From Endotrypanum monterogeii (lineage: Eukaryota > Euglenozoa > Kinetoplastea > Trypanosomatida > Trypanosomatidae), in contig CM007324.1 of the NCBI GenBank assembly GCA_000333855.2, positions 381,478 through 445,477 of the forward strand: DNA of 64,000 bases, given 5' to 3'. Shown here one piece after another: positions 9,651 through 21,082 of the stretch. The notes below the pieces were generated by a model. That model was not told where the DNA came from, did not search any database, and saw only the letters and a program-made list of their open reading frames with translations. How positions within the stretch are numbered: the first letter of the stretch is position 1; every line of letters begins with the position of its first letter. Position numbers and translations under genes: made by a program.

Positions 9651-10578
9651 TAGGTGTGCAAGTGAGTCTATATCCGATTGCATCAACGTATCCCCCGCCC
9701 TCCCTCCCCCGGATCACCAGCGAAGTGGAAATTGCGGTGCGAATTCCAACTAGGAAGACGCGCGGTGCCCCCCGCTCCCCCCCCGTCTCGTCCCCAGGCG
9801 TCCTTTACTGCCGCGTGGGCTCCCCTTCGCAGTCGGTGGGGGCTTCTGTGAATGCTGCTGCAGCTTCGGTGTGCGAGAGGGAAAAAGAAGGCGCAAAGGC
9901 ATGCGCGGTAGATCTAGAAAAAGAGGAACATGGGAACATGAAGTCACTGAAGAGACATGGGAAAAACGCATATGCATAATATATACACATATATATATAT
10001 ATGTGTATATGGTGTGTGGGTTTGTGTGTCGTAGCAGAATCACTGCTCGTGTACACGGAGGTAGCCGCTACTATCACTTGCTTCTCACCCGGTGCTATCA
10101 CAGACGATAGACCGACCACAGCGGAGATGTCCATGCAAACAGCGGCAGTGGAAGGAAAGCAGGATACAAAATGACTGACACGGCGCTCACGCAGCTCGTG
10201 TCAGAGCACAGGTGTCGCCTGTCTCAGCGTAGGCTCAATAATGTACGTCCGTCTCACCTCTCCCCCAATACCGAAACAGGACCGCATATATCTTTATATA
10301 CGTGTGTCTGTGTGTGTGGGGGGGGGGGCGGGGGGGGGGGCATCTAGCTGTGCAATACTTTCTTCTCAGCGGTAGAGGTAGAGGGGGGTGCGGGAGGTGA
10401 GGGAGCGGGAAGAGGAACAAATCCGATGCCCAAGGACCAACTAGATAATACACCCCCTTGAAGAAAAGATGGTAAAGGCCAGCAACTCTTAGGGCAGAGG
10501 AGGAGGAAGCGGAGGAGAGGGATGGCCGCCGCAGCCACGGAGTGCCAACTCCCTTTCCATTTGTCCTGGAGCGCAAAG

Positions 10579-10890
10579 TCAGCCCCGTTGACGGTGGCGG
10601 AGTATTTTCTTCATTCGCCTCGCGTACTCCACCTCCAGCTCTGCACGCCTCGAGGCCTCTTCCTGGACGACGACGTGTCTCGCGTCCTCCATGGCCCGCC
10701 GGCTCTGCAGCCACTCTTTTTTGAATTGCGCCACGCACAGCAGCTGGTCATCCAAGTCGTTTGACATGGCGTCTATCAGCCGCAGTCGCACCTTGGCCTC
10801 GCGTCGCTCACACTCCAGGCGAACCACATTCTCAGTCTTAAAGAAATGGTGCAGCGCAGCCTCCGAGGTCGGCTGCTTCATGCGAAACAT
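10579..10890 (-). CDS. Small helical protein, function unknown (about 103 aa)
   Basis: The reading frame opens earlier, but the first in-frame ATG begins MFRMKQP, giving about 103 residues; a second ATG lies three codons in. The protein is highly charged and predicted almost entirely helical: Arg/Glu/Lys-rich with evenly spaced Leu/Val, no membrane segment, ending in a basic RRMKKILRHRQRG tail. A 1.1-kb intergenic region lies to its left and a 3.6-kb one to its right. The codons are varied and GC-ending, unlike the flanking DNA, which supports a real gene. I do not recognise a family. Such small helical proteins in trypanosomatids include flagellar and mitochondrial-complex subunits, but nothing here decides. 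Confidence 0.7.
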   Translation of the reverse strand: MFRMKQPTSEAALHHFFKTENVVRLECERREAKVRLRLIDAMSNDLDDQLLCVAQFKKEWLQSRRAMEDARHVVVQEEASRRAELEVEYARRMKKILRHRQRG

Positions 10891-13614
10891 GACTTGGGTA
10901 ACACAAATAGGAGTCAGTAACGCAAAAGAGGAAAGAAAAGCTCCATGAAAAAAACTACAAAGGAGCCTACGGAAGTGATGTATGCGGGTGCGTGTCTGCG
11001 GGCCACCGCCAGGAGTACCCACACAAATAAACCTATGGAACCCCACCGTGAAGAACCGCAGCCATCAGGGCAAGCGCCATTGTATGTCGTACACGACGTA
11101 CGACGCACCGTAAGTCATCCACACACGCAGTGGACGAAAAGAAAAAAAAAACAAGAACGGTATCCGAGAGAGACAAAGTAAAAGCGACGGAGAGGTAAGA
11201 CCAGTGTGCGCATCTATGCAAAACAAGACGGGGTACGGCTGCTCCAATCCATTTTTGTGTTTGACCGGAAGGACCGCGGAGGCATGAACATATACGCGCA
11301 CGCACACAAAGGATCACCTGTATCATCGGTGTTACATGAGGTGAGTTACCCACAATGCGACGCCTTGATGATAACGCACAATGGGGAAGGGTCACACGCG
11401 ATCAACGGTGATACACTTTTTTTTTCCTTGCGACGTAAATTCGTGACATGCGAGGACAAGCCGGCCACATCCATTCCTCCCCTTCCTCTCCCTCCCTGTG
11501 CCCGTTCTTAAGCGTCCTGCCGACATTTCCCCCCCCCCTCCGATCCCGCTGGGGAAAAAAAAAAGTTTTGATCTAGCAGAGGCCGCTGGTGCTGGAATAG
11601 AGATCGACAGAGAGGCTTCACATCAAGACTTTGTAGGGAACCAAACACCACATCCAACGGGTATGACAGGGTGCTACAGCAACAGTGCGGAGGGGTGGTC
11701 TCCAGACGACATGCTTGCGTGTCTCTGTTGGGCGGTTACCGGGCCCACCTCGTCTGCATCGGCGTTGCCAAACTAAAACAAGCCCTAACATATTTTTTTT
11801 TTAGAAGTGAGGAACATGCCCGTCGCTGTGGATGTTGCTGTGTCTTATTAAACAGCGACAGCATGTCAGAAGCATAGACCTATCCACCCCACCAGAAAAG
11901 GGAGCTCCATGCAAGCACATCTGTGCCAGCACTCAGAAAATGAGATGAAGGCCCCAGTACCGGTGCGCGCCGTCACATCCGAAAGATCTATCTGCGCGGC
12001 ACCACTGCTGAGCAAGCAGTTTGCAAGAGCTATCGGCCCTTGTGAAAGGTATATTGAGTCGCCGGGAGAAGCAAGCGCTGATTGTACCACCAACCAGGCA
12101 AATCAGCGAGACACGTGGAGTGACTAACGCTAATAGCGTCGACGACGAGAGATCCGACGTCGGTGCCTGTCGGTGCCGGGGAAGAGCAGCACAGGCAGCT
12201 TATTGGGTGAGGCGGTGTGACGGTCCATTTGCAGTTGGTTAATGAGTGGCTGAGTTGAGTGCACACGGCGGCGCAGAACGATTACCCGACGCTAGCCTCG
12301 ACATCAACGCATCATTGCCTCAAACGAGCAGAGACCCCCCACCAGCCGAAGTGGAGCATATCCTCCTCCTGGATTTCCACATGCTTGCTGACGGCTGTGG
12401 GGGAGGCGAGAAAGAGCCAGAGAGCGTTGGGGAACCCGCCAATAGGCAGCATAGCTCATCTGAATCACACAAATGGGAGCAGACAAGGAAAGGGGGGAGA
12501 AAGGAGGAGGGATGGCGATGAAGCAGCAGCGGTGACGACGTCTCGCATAAGCTTCGATTTTTTTTAATTTTTTTTGGAGGGGTACCAAGACGCTGAAGGG
12601 AGCGAGGGCACAGGAGTGTGGTGTCCTCCTATAGCTGTTGCGATGCGTACCTCCCTCCCCCCCCCTCTCCTCCTCCTCCTCCTCAGCTCATCACCGCGCT
12701 GTCACAATCAGTGCTGGGAAGCTTCGGTTAAGCAGATTGCACAAACATGTCGCAGCTGGTGTTTATTGATGAATGCAAGTCACGATCTCTGGCCGAAACG
12801 AAGATGTAACGAAAAAAAAGGAGCGAGAACAGGTTCAACAAGCAGCCGCTCGACTTGTTTTATGTACGGTGAACTTGGCAATGTGCAGCCATGCGTTCTA
12901 GTAAAGAATGTGCCACTGAAACCAAAGATGGCATGCGTCTTGGCAACGCGTCTTGTGGCGTGCAACAGACCGGAGATCACCACAAAAGAGGGGGAAGAAG
13001 GGGAAGGGAAGGGAGTGTTACAAAAAGGCAGGCAAGGGGGTGAGGAGGGATATTTTAATAAGATTTCCGAGATCCATATATACTTGCACACGCATGCAGC
13101 CACACAGTTGCATATGCGCCCTGTGGTGTCGACGATAGCACCGTAGTGTTTTTTTTTTTTTGAGGCGGGGCCCTTCGTCAGCATGCCTCCATCCCTTTTC
13201 CTTGTCTTTTACACCATACAGGTGCTGGAGGGAAGGGAGAAGATCAAAGTACGCAGGCGATGTACAGAAAACCATCCATCCATCACCGATACACTTTGTT
13301 GCACACATCAACAGTTCGTGCCGATACGCCCGGATGTGCAGGTGTAAAGGATGGCGGGGGAGGAGAGGGGACAGGGAGGGAAGGGGGGGGAGGTAGTGAG
13401 CAACGAGAAAACAGTTCCCCATCATGTGTTCTTTTCTTGTCCCGTCGTAATCCTCATTGAGCTCTCCTTCCTGTGTATCTGAGAAGATGTGAGAATCGGG
13501 TGGAGGGAAGGTGCGGGGAGGGTGCGGGGGGGAAAAGATGTTTTCCTTTTGGGAAGAAAACTCCTCGTAGGCGTGCGAGATGCGACGGCACGGAGGAGAC
13601 ATGACAAGAGTGCA

Positions 13615-13652
13615 GCCTGGGGAGGGGAGGGGAGGGGAGGAGAGGAGAGGGG
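13615..13652. repeat. G-rich purine tract, (GGGGA)n-like
   Basis: Four or more G-runs separated by single A occur on the plus strand, a possible G-quadruplex. The minus-strand transcript would read it as a C/T tract, the form used as a trans-splicing signal. Confidence 0.8.
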
Positions 13653-13959
13653 TAGACCCACAGATACAGACATACACAAGCAAGCAAAGATACACACGAC
13701 GGTATCGAGAAATGACAGGTATATTCTTTAGAGCACGCGTGCCTCTGCATGATCATCCCTCTTTTCATTTCCTCCCTTCTCCCAAAGATCCAATACAACG
13801 TTCACACACGATAAACGATGCGCACAAATAGGAAAAAAAAAAGGATGGAATGAGGATGACAGGACGGCATTCTCACGCGATAAGAACCACAAACCCGCAA
13901 AACCTGTGCTGATGCTCTACATCGCACAACGTCCACCCTCCCAAACTGTCCACCACGAA

Positions 13960-13985
13960 AACACACACACACACACACACACACA
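13960..13985. repeat. (CA)n microsatellite
   Basis: Uninterrupted CA dinucleotides; they generate spurious CVCVC frames on the other strand. Confidence 0.95.
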
Positions 13986-14537
13986 TGCACGCGGTATTCA
14001 CAGTCACGCACTTCTATGGAGATGCCGGCGCAACCCATCATCGAACTCCACGGGTATGGAGGAGGGGGGGGGGAAATAGGAAGAAAAGAGAGAGGAGAAA
14101 ACAATGCATTGGGATCTAGCATTCTACAAGACAAAAAAAAAAAAAGGTGACGGGAAAAAAAAAACATACAAGTAAGTCTATAGTAATCGTGGCCCTGGCC
14201 ACAACAATCGAAGTGAGGCGACAGGAGAGGATGGGGCGCGTTGCACACCCTGTACCATCCCACCCCCGCCCGAGAGCGAGAGCAGGGGAGAAAGAAAACG
14301 AAAAAAATGAAGAGTGACCCTAGTCGTCTAGGACGCAAATTTTACGTCGGTAGATATCCGCAAAAAGAGAATGTACGGGAGGGAGGGGAGGCAGGGGTAC
14401 AAGACGGCAATCAGGTGGTGGCGTCGAAGCGACGCGGGAAAAAGGGGGAGAAAGAGAAGTATCGTGGCGGTGAACGCAACTGGAATGGAATATGGTTGAG
14501 TGCTCAACTGACGCTGCACGCACGCGGGCACCCCTTG

Positions 14538-16769
14538 TCACTCGCGAGACCGGAGCGCGTTGCGGGAGAAGAGGCGCGGCTCCGCTCCCTCGTCCTCGAC
14601 CTGTTGCGAGTCACCTCGGACACGGTTTTGATGCGTGGATGTTCCTTTGCGCGCGGTCGGGATGCTTCCTATTGTATTTGACCGGATAATTTCGCGCTGC
14701 TGCGTATGTGGTTTGCTGTTCTCCTTATCCAATGTATGCTTGAGGCCACCGTCCTCATGAGCAACCCGATCACGTCGGCGCCTCTCTCTCACGGCTGCCA
14801 GTGCCATGGAGAAGTCTATCTGCCTTCTCGACACAGCTGACGATGCGGTACCAGTGGCACTGCGTGAGGAGCGCCGTACCTCGTTATCGGCGGTGCCATC
14901 ATTTTCACTACCACCCCGCGAATGCTCTCGGTTACTATTACACGCGATCCCTTTCTCTACAATGTCTTCAGGCAACTCACTGTTTTCGAGCGCAGCCGAG
15001 GCACAATTTTCTGAGCTGCTGTGGCTTCTGCTAGACGATTTTCCGTAACTCCTCTGGCACAGCAGCAGCTGGTCATCACTCGACGTCAGAGGCCATGGCG
15101 AGACCTCCGCCGCGAGTGAAGTCGCCGCCGAAGCTGTCGATGATTGGCTTCGGTCGGCCATGGAAGACCGAGGTGCAACAACGCTATTACTCACAATTGC
15201 ATCCGCGCTCGCCCTCGAGACGGTGATGACAGGCCGCGCTGCAGTTGTAGCTGCGCGTCTGCGAACAGGACTGCACCTATTCTCGAAGCCTTGGCTTGTC
15301 GTTTCTTTTCCTGCAAGCATTGCATAGACGTCGTCGCTTGCCACGTCCTCTCCTTCTTCATCCCAAGAGGTGCCCCTGTCGAGAATCGGAGATGCTCGCA
15401 GCGAGCAAGGATTACCACTGCTGCTACAGTCGCTTCCTCCACCGTCACTGCCATCCTCGCCGCCCTCGTTGTGGCCGTCGTAACAGGAGTCACCACTGCA
15501 GGCGAAGGTGTTCTCTCGGTTGTCCAAGGTGCGAATGAGCATTTGACGCAGATTCAGGATTGACTGCTGCTGTTCCTCGATTTGATCCACCATTCTTTCA
15601 GTCTCCGTGGCCATATGGCGCCGCTCCTCGCGCAGCATCGCCTCCATCTCGCGCTTCTCCTTGCGCTGCTGCTCCAGTTGCATCTCGAGTGCACCCTTGG
15701 CGTCGTAGAGTAGATCAATCTGCTTTCCTTGGCGTAGCAGATCGTTGAAGAGAGCCGCGCTTTTGGAATACGCCGCCTTCAGAAGGGAATCAAGCTGAGA
15801 AATGTGAACACGGTCTTGCTCGCCGCGCAGGCATGTCAGGTCCTTCACAAGACCCTCCATCGCCACCAGCTTTGTCTCGTGCCGCTCCACCAACCACTCG
15901 TACTTGCGCTCGTGCTCGTTGAGAAGAGCTTCATATCGCACCCTCGCCGACCGCTCCAGCTTCGTCTCCTCCAACACTTTATTCTGCATGTCCATCACAC
16001 GAGTGCGGCTTTCCGACATCTCTCGCTTCAGCTGCCGGATGAACCGCTTGCTCTCCTCATTGCGAGTCGAGAGAGCGACCACCTCGATGATCTTATTCTG
16101 AAGTGACTGGTACGCCTCGGAATGTTTGTGGGCCATCTCCTCATAGAGTGCGCGTTGGTGCTCATACATTTTTTCATAACGGTTCCTCTCCCGCTGGAGC
16201 CCCTCGTACTCGGCGAGCGGCACCATCGGCTCAGAGGCGGATGGGCTACGGCCGTAGCTGCTGCGCTGGGATGCGCTGCGAGCAAACGACGTGTTGTGCG
16301 ACGCACCGTGCGGGGCGGGGGGGTGCGACATGCTTCCCCGTGCCGCAGTGGGAGTAGGCGACTTGCTAGTGGATACGACACCGAAGTGGAGCTTTGTAGC
16401 GGACGTGTTTGTGACGTCATGTAGCGCACGATGGTGAAGACAGTTGGTGCGACTCCTACTGGTATTGCTGCTGCCACTGCTGCTCCCGGCAGTGCCCTTC
16501 CGGTGAGAGGTCGATAAAGATCCGAGGTTGTTCGCATCATACTCGGTGATGTCAACGTGAGCGGCTCTGCTGGTTGGCATGCTCTGGGGCGAGAGCAACG
16601 CCAAGGCGGACGGCGAAGCATCAATACACTGCGCCGTAGCCCGATCCACCGTATCTTCGAGAAAGATGGCAGCGTCATCGATTGACGTACCAAGCTGACG
16701 GCGCACCGGTGTCGATGGCAATGCCTCAAACACAGTCGCCGCCGCTATGAGGCTGCTGCTGGACGACAT
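14538..16769 (-). CDS. Coiled-coil protein, function unknown (743 aa)
   Basis: Not recognised by name. The first 180 residues are Ser/Thr/Ala-rich and disordered. From about 185 to 415 there is a continuous coiled coil with many Glu/Arg/Gln/Met and long runs such as RQLKREMSESRTRVMDMQNK. After that the chain is acidic and Ser/Gly-rich, with a short basic helical patch near 650 (ALAAVRERRRRDRV), and ends disordered. There is no signal peptide or membrane span. The start is the ATG at 16769, which opens with a run of serines. It is separated from SCO1 by 1.3 kb. A structural or scaffold role is likely from the architecture, but the partner or site is unknown. Confidence 0.85.
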   Translation of the reverse strand: MSSSSSLIAAATVFEALPSTPVRRQLGTSIDDAAIFLEDTVDRATAQCIDASPSALALLSPQSMPTSRAAHVDITEYDANNLGSLSTSHRKGTAGSSSGSSNTSRSRTNCLHHRALHDVTNTSATKLHFGVVSTSKSPTPTAARGSMSHPPAPHGASHNTSFARSASQRSSYGRSPSASEPMVPLAEYEGLQRERNRYEKMYEHQRALYEEMAHKHSEAYQSLQNKIIEVVALSTRNEESKRFIRQLKREMSESRTRVMDMQNKVLEETKLERSARVRYEALLNEHERKYEWLVERHETKLVAMEGLVKDLTCLRGEQDRVHISQLDSLLKAAYSKSAALFNDLLRQGKQIDLLYDAKGALEMQLEQQRKEKREMEAMLREERRHMATETERMVDQIEEQQQSILNLRQMLIRTLDNRENTFACSGDSCYDGHNEGGEDGSDGGGSDCSSSGNPCSLRASPILDRGTSWDEEGEDVASDDVYAMLAGKETTSQGFENRCSPVRRRAATTAARPVITVSRASADAIVSNSVVAPRSSMADRSQSSTASAATSLAAEVSPWPLTSSDDQLLLCQRSYGKSSSRSHSSSENCASAALENSELPEDIVEKGIACNSNREHSRGGSENDGTADNEVRRSSRSATGTASSAVSRRQIDFSMALAAVRERRRRDRVAHEDGGLKHTLDKENSKPHTQQREIIRSNTIGSIPTARKGTSTHQNRVRGDSQQVEDEGAEPRLFSRNALRSRE

Positions 16770-18034
16770 GATGGAACCTCACCTGAGATGCAGTGGGCTA
16801 TGCTATTGGAGGCGGCACCTAGGCATACAGATATATATATATATTTTTTTTTTCTGCATGCACAGAATGCGGACGCGAGTGTGCCTCACCACACAGGAAC
16901 GTTTGAAAATGTTTCAAAAATAATAATAATAATAATAATTTGTCGAAGGTGGGGAGTGGCGGGGTAAGAGGGCGAAAATATAATTAAAAGGGGGCGCGAT
17001 GGCGCGGGTGTGCCCAGCTTTAGTGGAGCAAATGAGAGCTTTGGCTGGACGAGAAGAGGTGCCGTGAATGTTGCCACTATGCGTCGCTACACGCAAGCGA
17101 TGAACGTCTGTCTGAGAAGGCGCTGAGAGGACAGCGATGTAAAAGTTGACTTGTATATACGAAAGTATATATATATATATATACGCGTGTGTGTGTGTAT
17201 ATATTTGCCGCCTCCGCTAGAGGCACAACTTGCACCACCAACACGGGGAAGTGAGAAGGGAAAAGGGGGCAGTTCAGAGAAAGACACACTTCAAGCATCC
17301 AGTTTTTCAGAGAGCATTACGCGCCCGCAGATGAAGTGAGGGGTCACCAAGTTAAAAAAAAAAAAATCACCGTCATCTTTTGACGGCGCCGATACACACA
17401 CTCTCCACAAAATGCCTTCCCCGCCACAGAAGTGACGGAATGGAGGCGGTTGGGGGAAGATCGTCGTCTGGCTGAAGCGATGCAACGTCACAGTACACCT
17501 GTTCATCCATAATCCCTCATTGATGCCTGCACTTAGGAGCCCCACCCCACCCGACCCTACACATAAACAAGCACACAAGCACATACACACACCTCCTGCG
17601 TGCCTGCAACATTCGTTGTTGTTCCTCTGCTTGAAGATATGAGCAGGTTCACAACACAAAGTTCGCACCCCGTCAAAAGAACGATGTGTACGTGCGTGTG
17701 TATATGTCTGTGGATGGTGGGGGGGGAAAGCTTACAACAAAGCAGTGACAACGAATATTCTTTTTTTTAATATTTTTCTTTTTGTGTATTTGTGTGACGG
17801 TTCTGGAGGAAGACGGCAGACAACTCTCACCTGAACCATATGTACACGCCACCAACTGCCCTGTTTCGACCGAAAAACATAGGTGGCACATACCCCACAC
17901 CACACGCTCCGTTCCCCATAACGACAACACCGTCATCACAACCTGGTGCTCAAGTGCAACCAGGAGTCGGCCAGATAGGGGTGCTTTTTTTTTTTTGGGA
18001 GATGAGCGAGGCGCACATGCTACTGTATCCACGA
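16770..18034. other. Intergenic region
   Basis: No supportable gene. It holds the 5' UTR of the 743-aa protein and the 3' UTR of SCO1. Visible elements are a (TA)n with T-run near 16829-16852, (AAT)n at about 16919-16940, a composite (TA)n-(GT)n at 17166-17203, and T- and A-runs near 17354 and 17761. Confidence 0.7.
17166..17203. repeat. Composite (TA)n-(GT)n microsatellite
   Basis: A TA run is joined through 'cgcg' to a GT run, the same arrangement as at 22608-22671. Confidence 0.9.
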
Positions 18035-18952
18035 CTACCAGTTTGTCCACGTCGGATCTTTGGCGTACTCGGACATGTAGTGCAGCACCTTCTCCGTGAT
18101 CTCCCGCTCGTCGTAGCGGTTGCCAAAGAAGTCGACGAAGCGGCCCTGTGGGTCGAAGAGAAAGATCGCAATACTGTGATCGATCAAGTAGTCCTCCTGC
18201 ACAGCGTCCTCCTCCGTGGGGACTGAGTAGTAGATGCGGTATGAACGACACGCGTCGTTCACCTGTTTCGGTGTGCCAACGAGGCCGATGAAGTCGGGGT
18301 GGAAAACCGAGAGATACTCGCCAATGGCCTCGAGTGAGTCACGGCGTGGGTCGCATGACACAAACAGCGGCGCAATGCGCTCCTGTGGACGGGCGGCGTG
18401 AACAGCGTCAACAACGTGGGACATACGATTTAATTCGACTGGGCAAATTTCCGGACAGTGAGTGAATCCAAAGTAGAAAAAAGCCCACGAGCCGATAAAC
18501 TCCGCCTGCGACACCGGCTGACCCTTTGTGTTCACCAGTACGAAGGGCCCACCGAGCGCAGGACGCCCGCGGGTCTCGACACTGACCCGCGCACTGCCCT
18601 CTGACCCGTAGTACCGTTGCTTGGCCTGACGGCTGCCGTACCACAGCGTTGCAACACACAGGAAAGCAAACCCGCCAAGAACGCCATACTTCTTCAGCGC
18701 CTGCCGATCCTTCTCCATCTCCGCATCTTCATTCGCACCACTGCCGTTTGAGTGGGCCTCGCGATGCTCACGGAAAGCTCGGCGGCTGCATGTCACTGAT
18801 GTCACCATACTGTCTGCAGCTGCTGCAGCTGCCGTTCGAGGGCAACGCGCCATGGGACCGCAGGAGCACGGGAAGCTCAACAGCGATCCGGTGCGGCATG
18901 ACGCCAGCGTCGGTGCTCCACAGATCGCATAGGCGAGAATCGAGCGACGCAT
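18035..18952 (-). CDS. SCO1: SCO1/SenC family copper chaperone for cytochrome c oxidase
   Basis: This 305-aa protein should deliver copper to the CuA site of cytochrome c oxidase subunit 2 at the mitochondrial inner membrane. The N terminus is Arg/Ser/Ala/Cys-rich with no early acidic residues, as in a mitochondrial presequence. One membrane span lies at about 90-105 (GVLGGFAFLCVATLWYG). A thioredoxin-like domain fills 130-300. The copper ligands are present: CPEIC with C166 and C170, and H259 in YLIDHSIA. FVSCDPRRDS at 197-206 matches the family's FISVDPERDT. Length and order fit eukaryotic SCO proteins. The ATG at 18952 is the longest start; later ATGs at residues 35 and 49 are possible. 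Family assignment is firm. Confidence 0.95.
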   Translation of the reverse strand: MRRSILAYAICGAPTLASCRTGSLLSFPCSCGPMARCPRTAAAAAADSMVTSVTCSRRAFREHREAHSNGSGANEDAEMEKDRQALKKYGVLGGFAFLCVATLWYGSRQAKQRYYGSEGSARVSVETRGRPALGGPFVLVNTKGQPVSQAEFIGSWAFFYFGFTHCPEICPVELNRMSHVVDAVHAARPQERIAPLFVSCDPRRDSLEAIGEYLSVFHPDFIGLVGTPKQVNDACRSYRIYYSVPTEEDAVQEDYLIDHSIAIFLFDPQGRFVDFFGNRYDEREITEKVLHYMSEYAKDPTWTNW

Positions 18953-21082
18953 GGCAAGTCCTACGCCTCGGCGTCGCGTTGAGGAGTATCGATGCTCTCG
19001 TTCTTTAGTTCCTAATTACCGCACAATTCACTTTTCCCCAGACAGTGGGGGGGGGGGNNNNNNNNNNNNNNNNNNNNNNNNNNNNNNNNNNNNNNNNNNN
19101 NNNNNNNNNNNNNNNNNNNNNNNNNNNNNNNNNNNNNNNNNNNNNNNNNNNNNNAAGGGGGGGGGGGGGGGGGGATCAAGGGGGGGGAATTTCTGTGGTT
19201 GCCCTACGGGTGACCTCGTGTTACACCCGTTCGCGGCGCCACACACCACGCCACAAACCTCAACTCCAGCCTTGTCTGAGTCGCCACACCGATGAGCAGG
19301 GGGGGACGAAACAGAAGTCTTGGTGGCAGGAGTAAGGGAAGCAGGGAACAGACACCTTTTGATCGGTAACGGTGGACGATAAGACCAGTGTGTGTCCGAA
19401 GGTGCTCTGGGTGTGCACCAGGGCGTTGAAGTTGCGCAAGGGCACGTGAAGAGCGTGGGGGGGGAGGGGGGGGGGGGTAAGACGCAGGAAGGAAAAGAAA
19501 GAATACCGAAAACAAGAGACTCACACATAACGAGGAGGAGCAGCGCGTCGGATGCCAAGTTGGCGCCTACGCCATCTGGGAGGATGAACAGGGGGGGGGG
19601 ACTGTGTTGTCTCTAAGAGCACAAAGTGCTGATTTCCATCGATTTTCTTATGATTCGAAGTACTGTTCTACCGCATGAACAAGTAACAGAAACAAGCAAA
19701 TATATAAACAGATAGATGCACTATATATATATATATATGCATATATATATAGATATAAAGAGAGATCAGGCCAGCGGCAGTTTCATCGGTGGCTGCCGCA
19801 TGGCGACTAGTATTCCCGCGGTTTCCCCCCTTCCCTCGAGTGTATATGTGGCGCAATTGGTTTTAGGGAAATCGGCGAGAGTCACATGCCTGGTGGGTTC
19901 GCAAGCGGAAGAAGTATATGCGGGTGCCATAGAAACCCCTCAAGGGGAAGAATGACCAGCTTTGAACCAGAAGCCTCAAGGCCCCCGCACTCTGCAGCCA
20001 TGCCGCACTTCTCCCTCAGTCCTTCCCCCCCCCCTCTCGATTGGTCTCGGGGCACATGCAACATCGTGGCTGGCGGATGCCTTTGCTGTGTCTACCGTCC
20101 CGGTCGTATCAGCCCACTAGATGAGGGGAGAATGAAACGATGTATGATTCTCTTCAGGCTCATCAGCAGGCTGGGCGGGGGGGGGGGGATCGGTCGGTGT
20201 GTACATTGGTTGCCTATTGGGCCGATGGCACGCACCCCTCTCTATGGGTGCAGAGGATGCTCTGTTGGGATGTGACACACACCACACCGATGGCGGACAG
20301 TTGTATGTGCACGTGTATGTAAAAGAAGGCGCGGAACGCTCCCTTTCCCCCGCCCGTCCTTGACAGGAGTCGGGGATGTACCGAGCAAGAGAAGACGCCG
20401 CACTGGCACACACGTGCCATCGCACAACACACGCCTACTCCCGCCGCCGCTCCCTTGAAGCGAGAGAGGGGGGAGAGAAAAATTCGTGACGCAGACACAC
20501 GCAGAGAGGGTTAGGTACACGCACTACGCAACGAAGTGGGGTACATTCCAATGGTCTGCAAGTTTGTTTTGCACGGGGGCGTGAGCATGAGTCATCACTG
20601 ACTGCATGACTCAAGAAATCGGCATCGGCACCCTGAGCGCCGCCCATTTTTTCCCGACAGCACATTGCCCACCCTTCGTGTGGTGGCAGGGGAGAAAGCA
20701 AAAAGCTGCTAGTCAGTCAAGAAGGAGTAGGCCCCTGCTGTTCACCTCTACCCCACTCACCCACCCACACGCACACACTCACACACACAGCCAGGTGGAC
20801 TCGAAAACAAAAAAAACAATTGAGAGGGGAGGGAAAAAGTGTCAACGCCTCTGGAGAAAAAAAAAGGTAAGTATCGTTCAGCGGTTTAGGGGGTAGATCC
20901 GCTCTGAGTGGGTGAGGATGTAACGGAGCGCCACCTCCACCGCACTCAAGAATGAAGTCAGTGGAGTGAGACGGGGCATATAAAACCAAAAAGGGGGAGG
21001 GGGTCGTGTGGTGGGTAATGTTACGGGGAAGTAAGAAGTCAGGTGTTGCACCTGTCGCCCACCTGCAAACACTAGATGATCT
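18953..21082. other. Intergenic region with assembly gap
   Basis: No supportable gene. It should hold the 5' UTR of SCO1 and a 3' UTR of nearly 2 kb for the 301-aa gene. It contains poly-G tracts on both sides of an N gap, more G-runs near 19458-19476 and 20175-20187, a (TA)n run near 19720-19755, and a more balanced segment at about 19790-20600 that I cannot assign. Confidence 0.65.
19058..19154. other. Assembly gap (97 N) inside poly-G
   Basis: The Ns are bounded by about 11 G on the left and a long G-run on the right, so the gap very likely marks a homopolymer or G-rich tract that could not be read through. Confidence 0.99.

Larger units (their letters stand above)
9446..10578. other. Intergenic region with simple repeats
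   Basis: No supportable gene. It holds the 5' UTR of the 1472-aa protein and the 3' UTR of the 103-aa protein. Visible elements are (GT)n at about 9475-9503, (TA)n at 9617-9650, a mixed (TA)/(CA) run at about 9980-10010 and a poly-G block at about 10318-10341. Confidence 0.7.
10891..14537. other. Long gene-poor stretch (3.6 kb)
   Basis: No ORF here convinces me. It should hold a short 5' UTR of the 103-aa gene and a very long 3' UTR of the 743-aa gene. The part from about 11880 to 12480 has more even base composition than the low-complexity rest and could be a degenerate repeat or an unrecognised element. Simple sequence includes T/C-rich tracts, the purine block at about 13615-13652 and (CA)n at 13960-13985. 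Confidence 0.6.

Noticed and set aside
12574..13146. 190-aa plus-strand frame in the 3.6-kb gap
   Set aside because: Low-complexity Leu/Ser and Gly/Glu runs; wrong strand for the unit.
13018..13695. 225-aa minus-strand frame
   Set aside because: Pro/Ser/Leu-rich translation of (CCCCT)n tracts; UTR-like.
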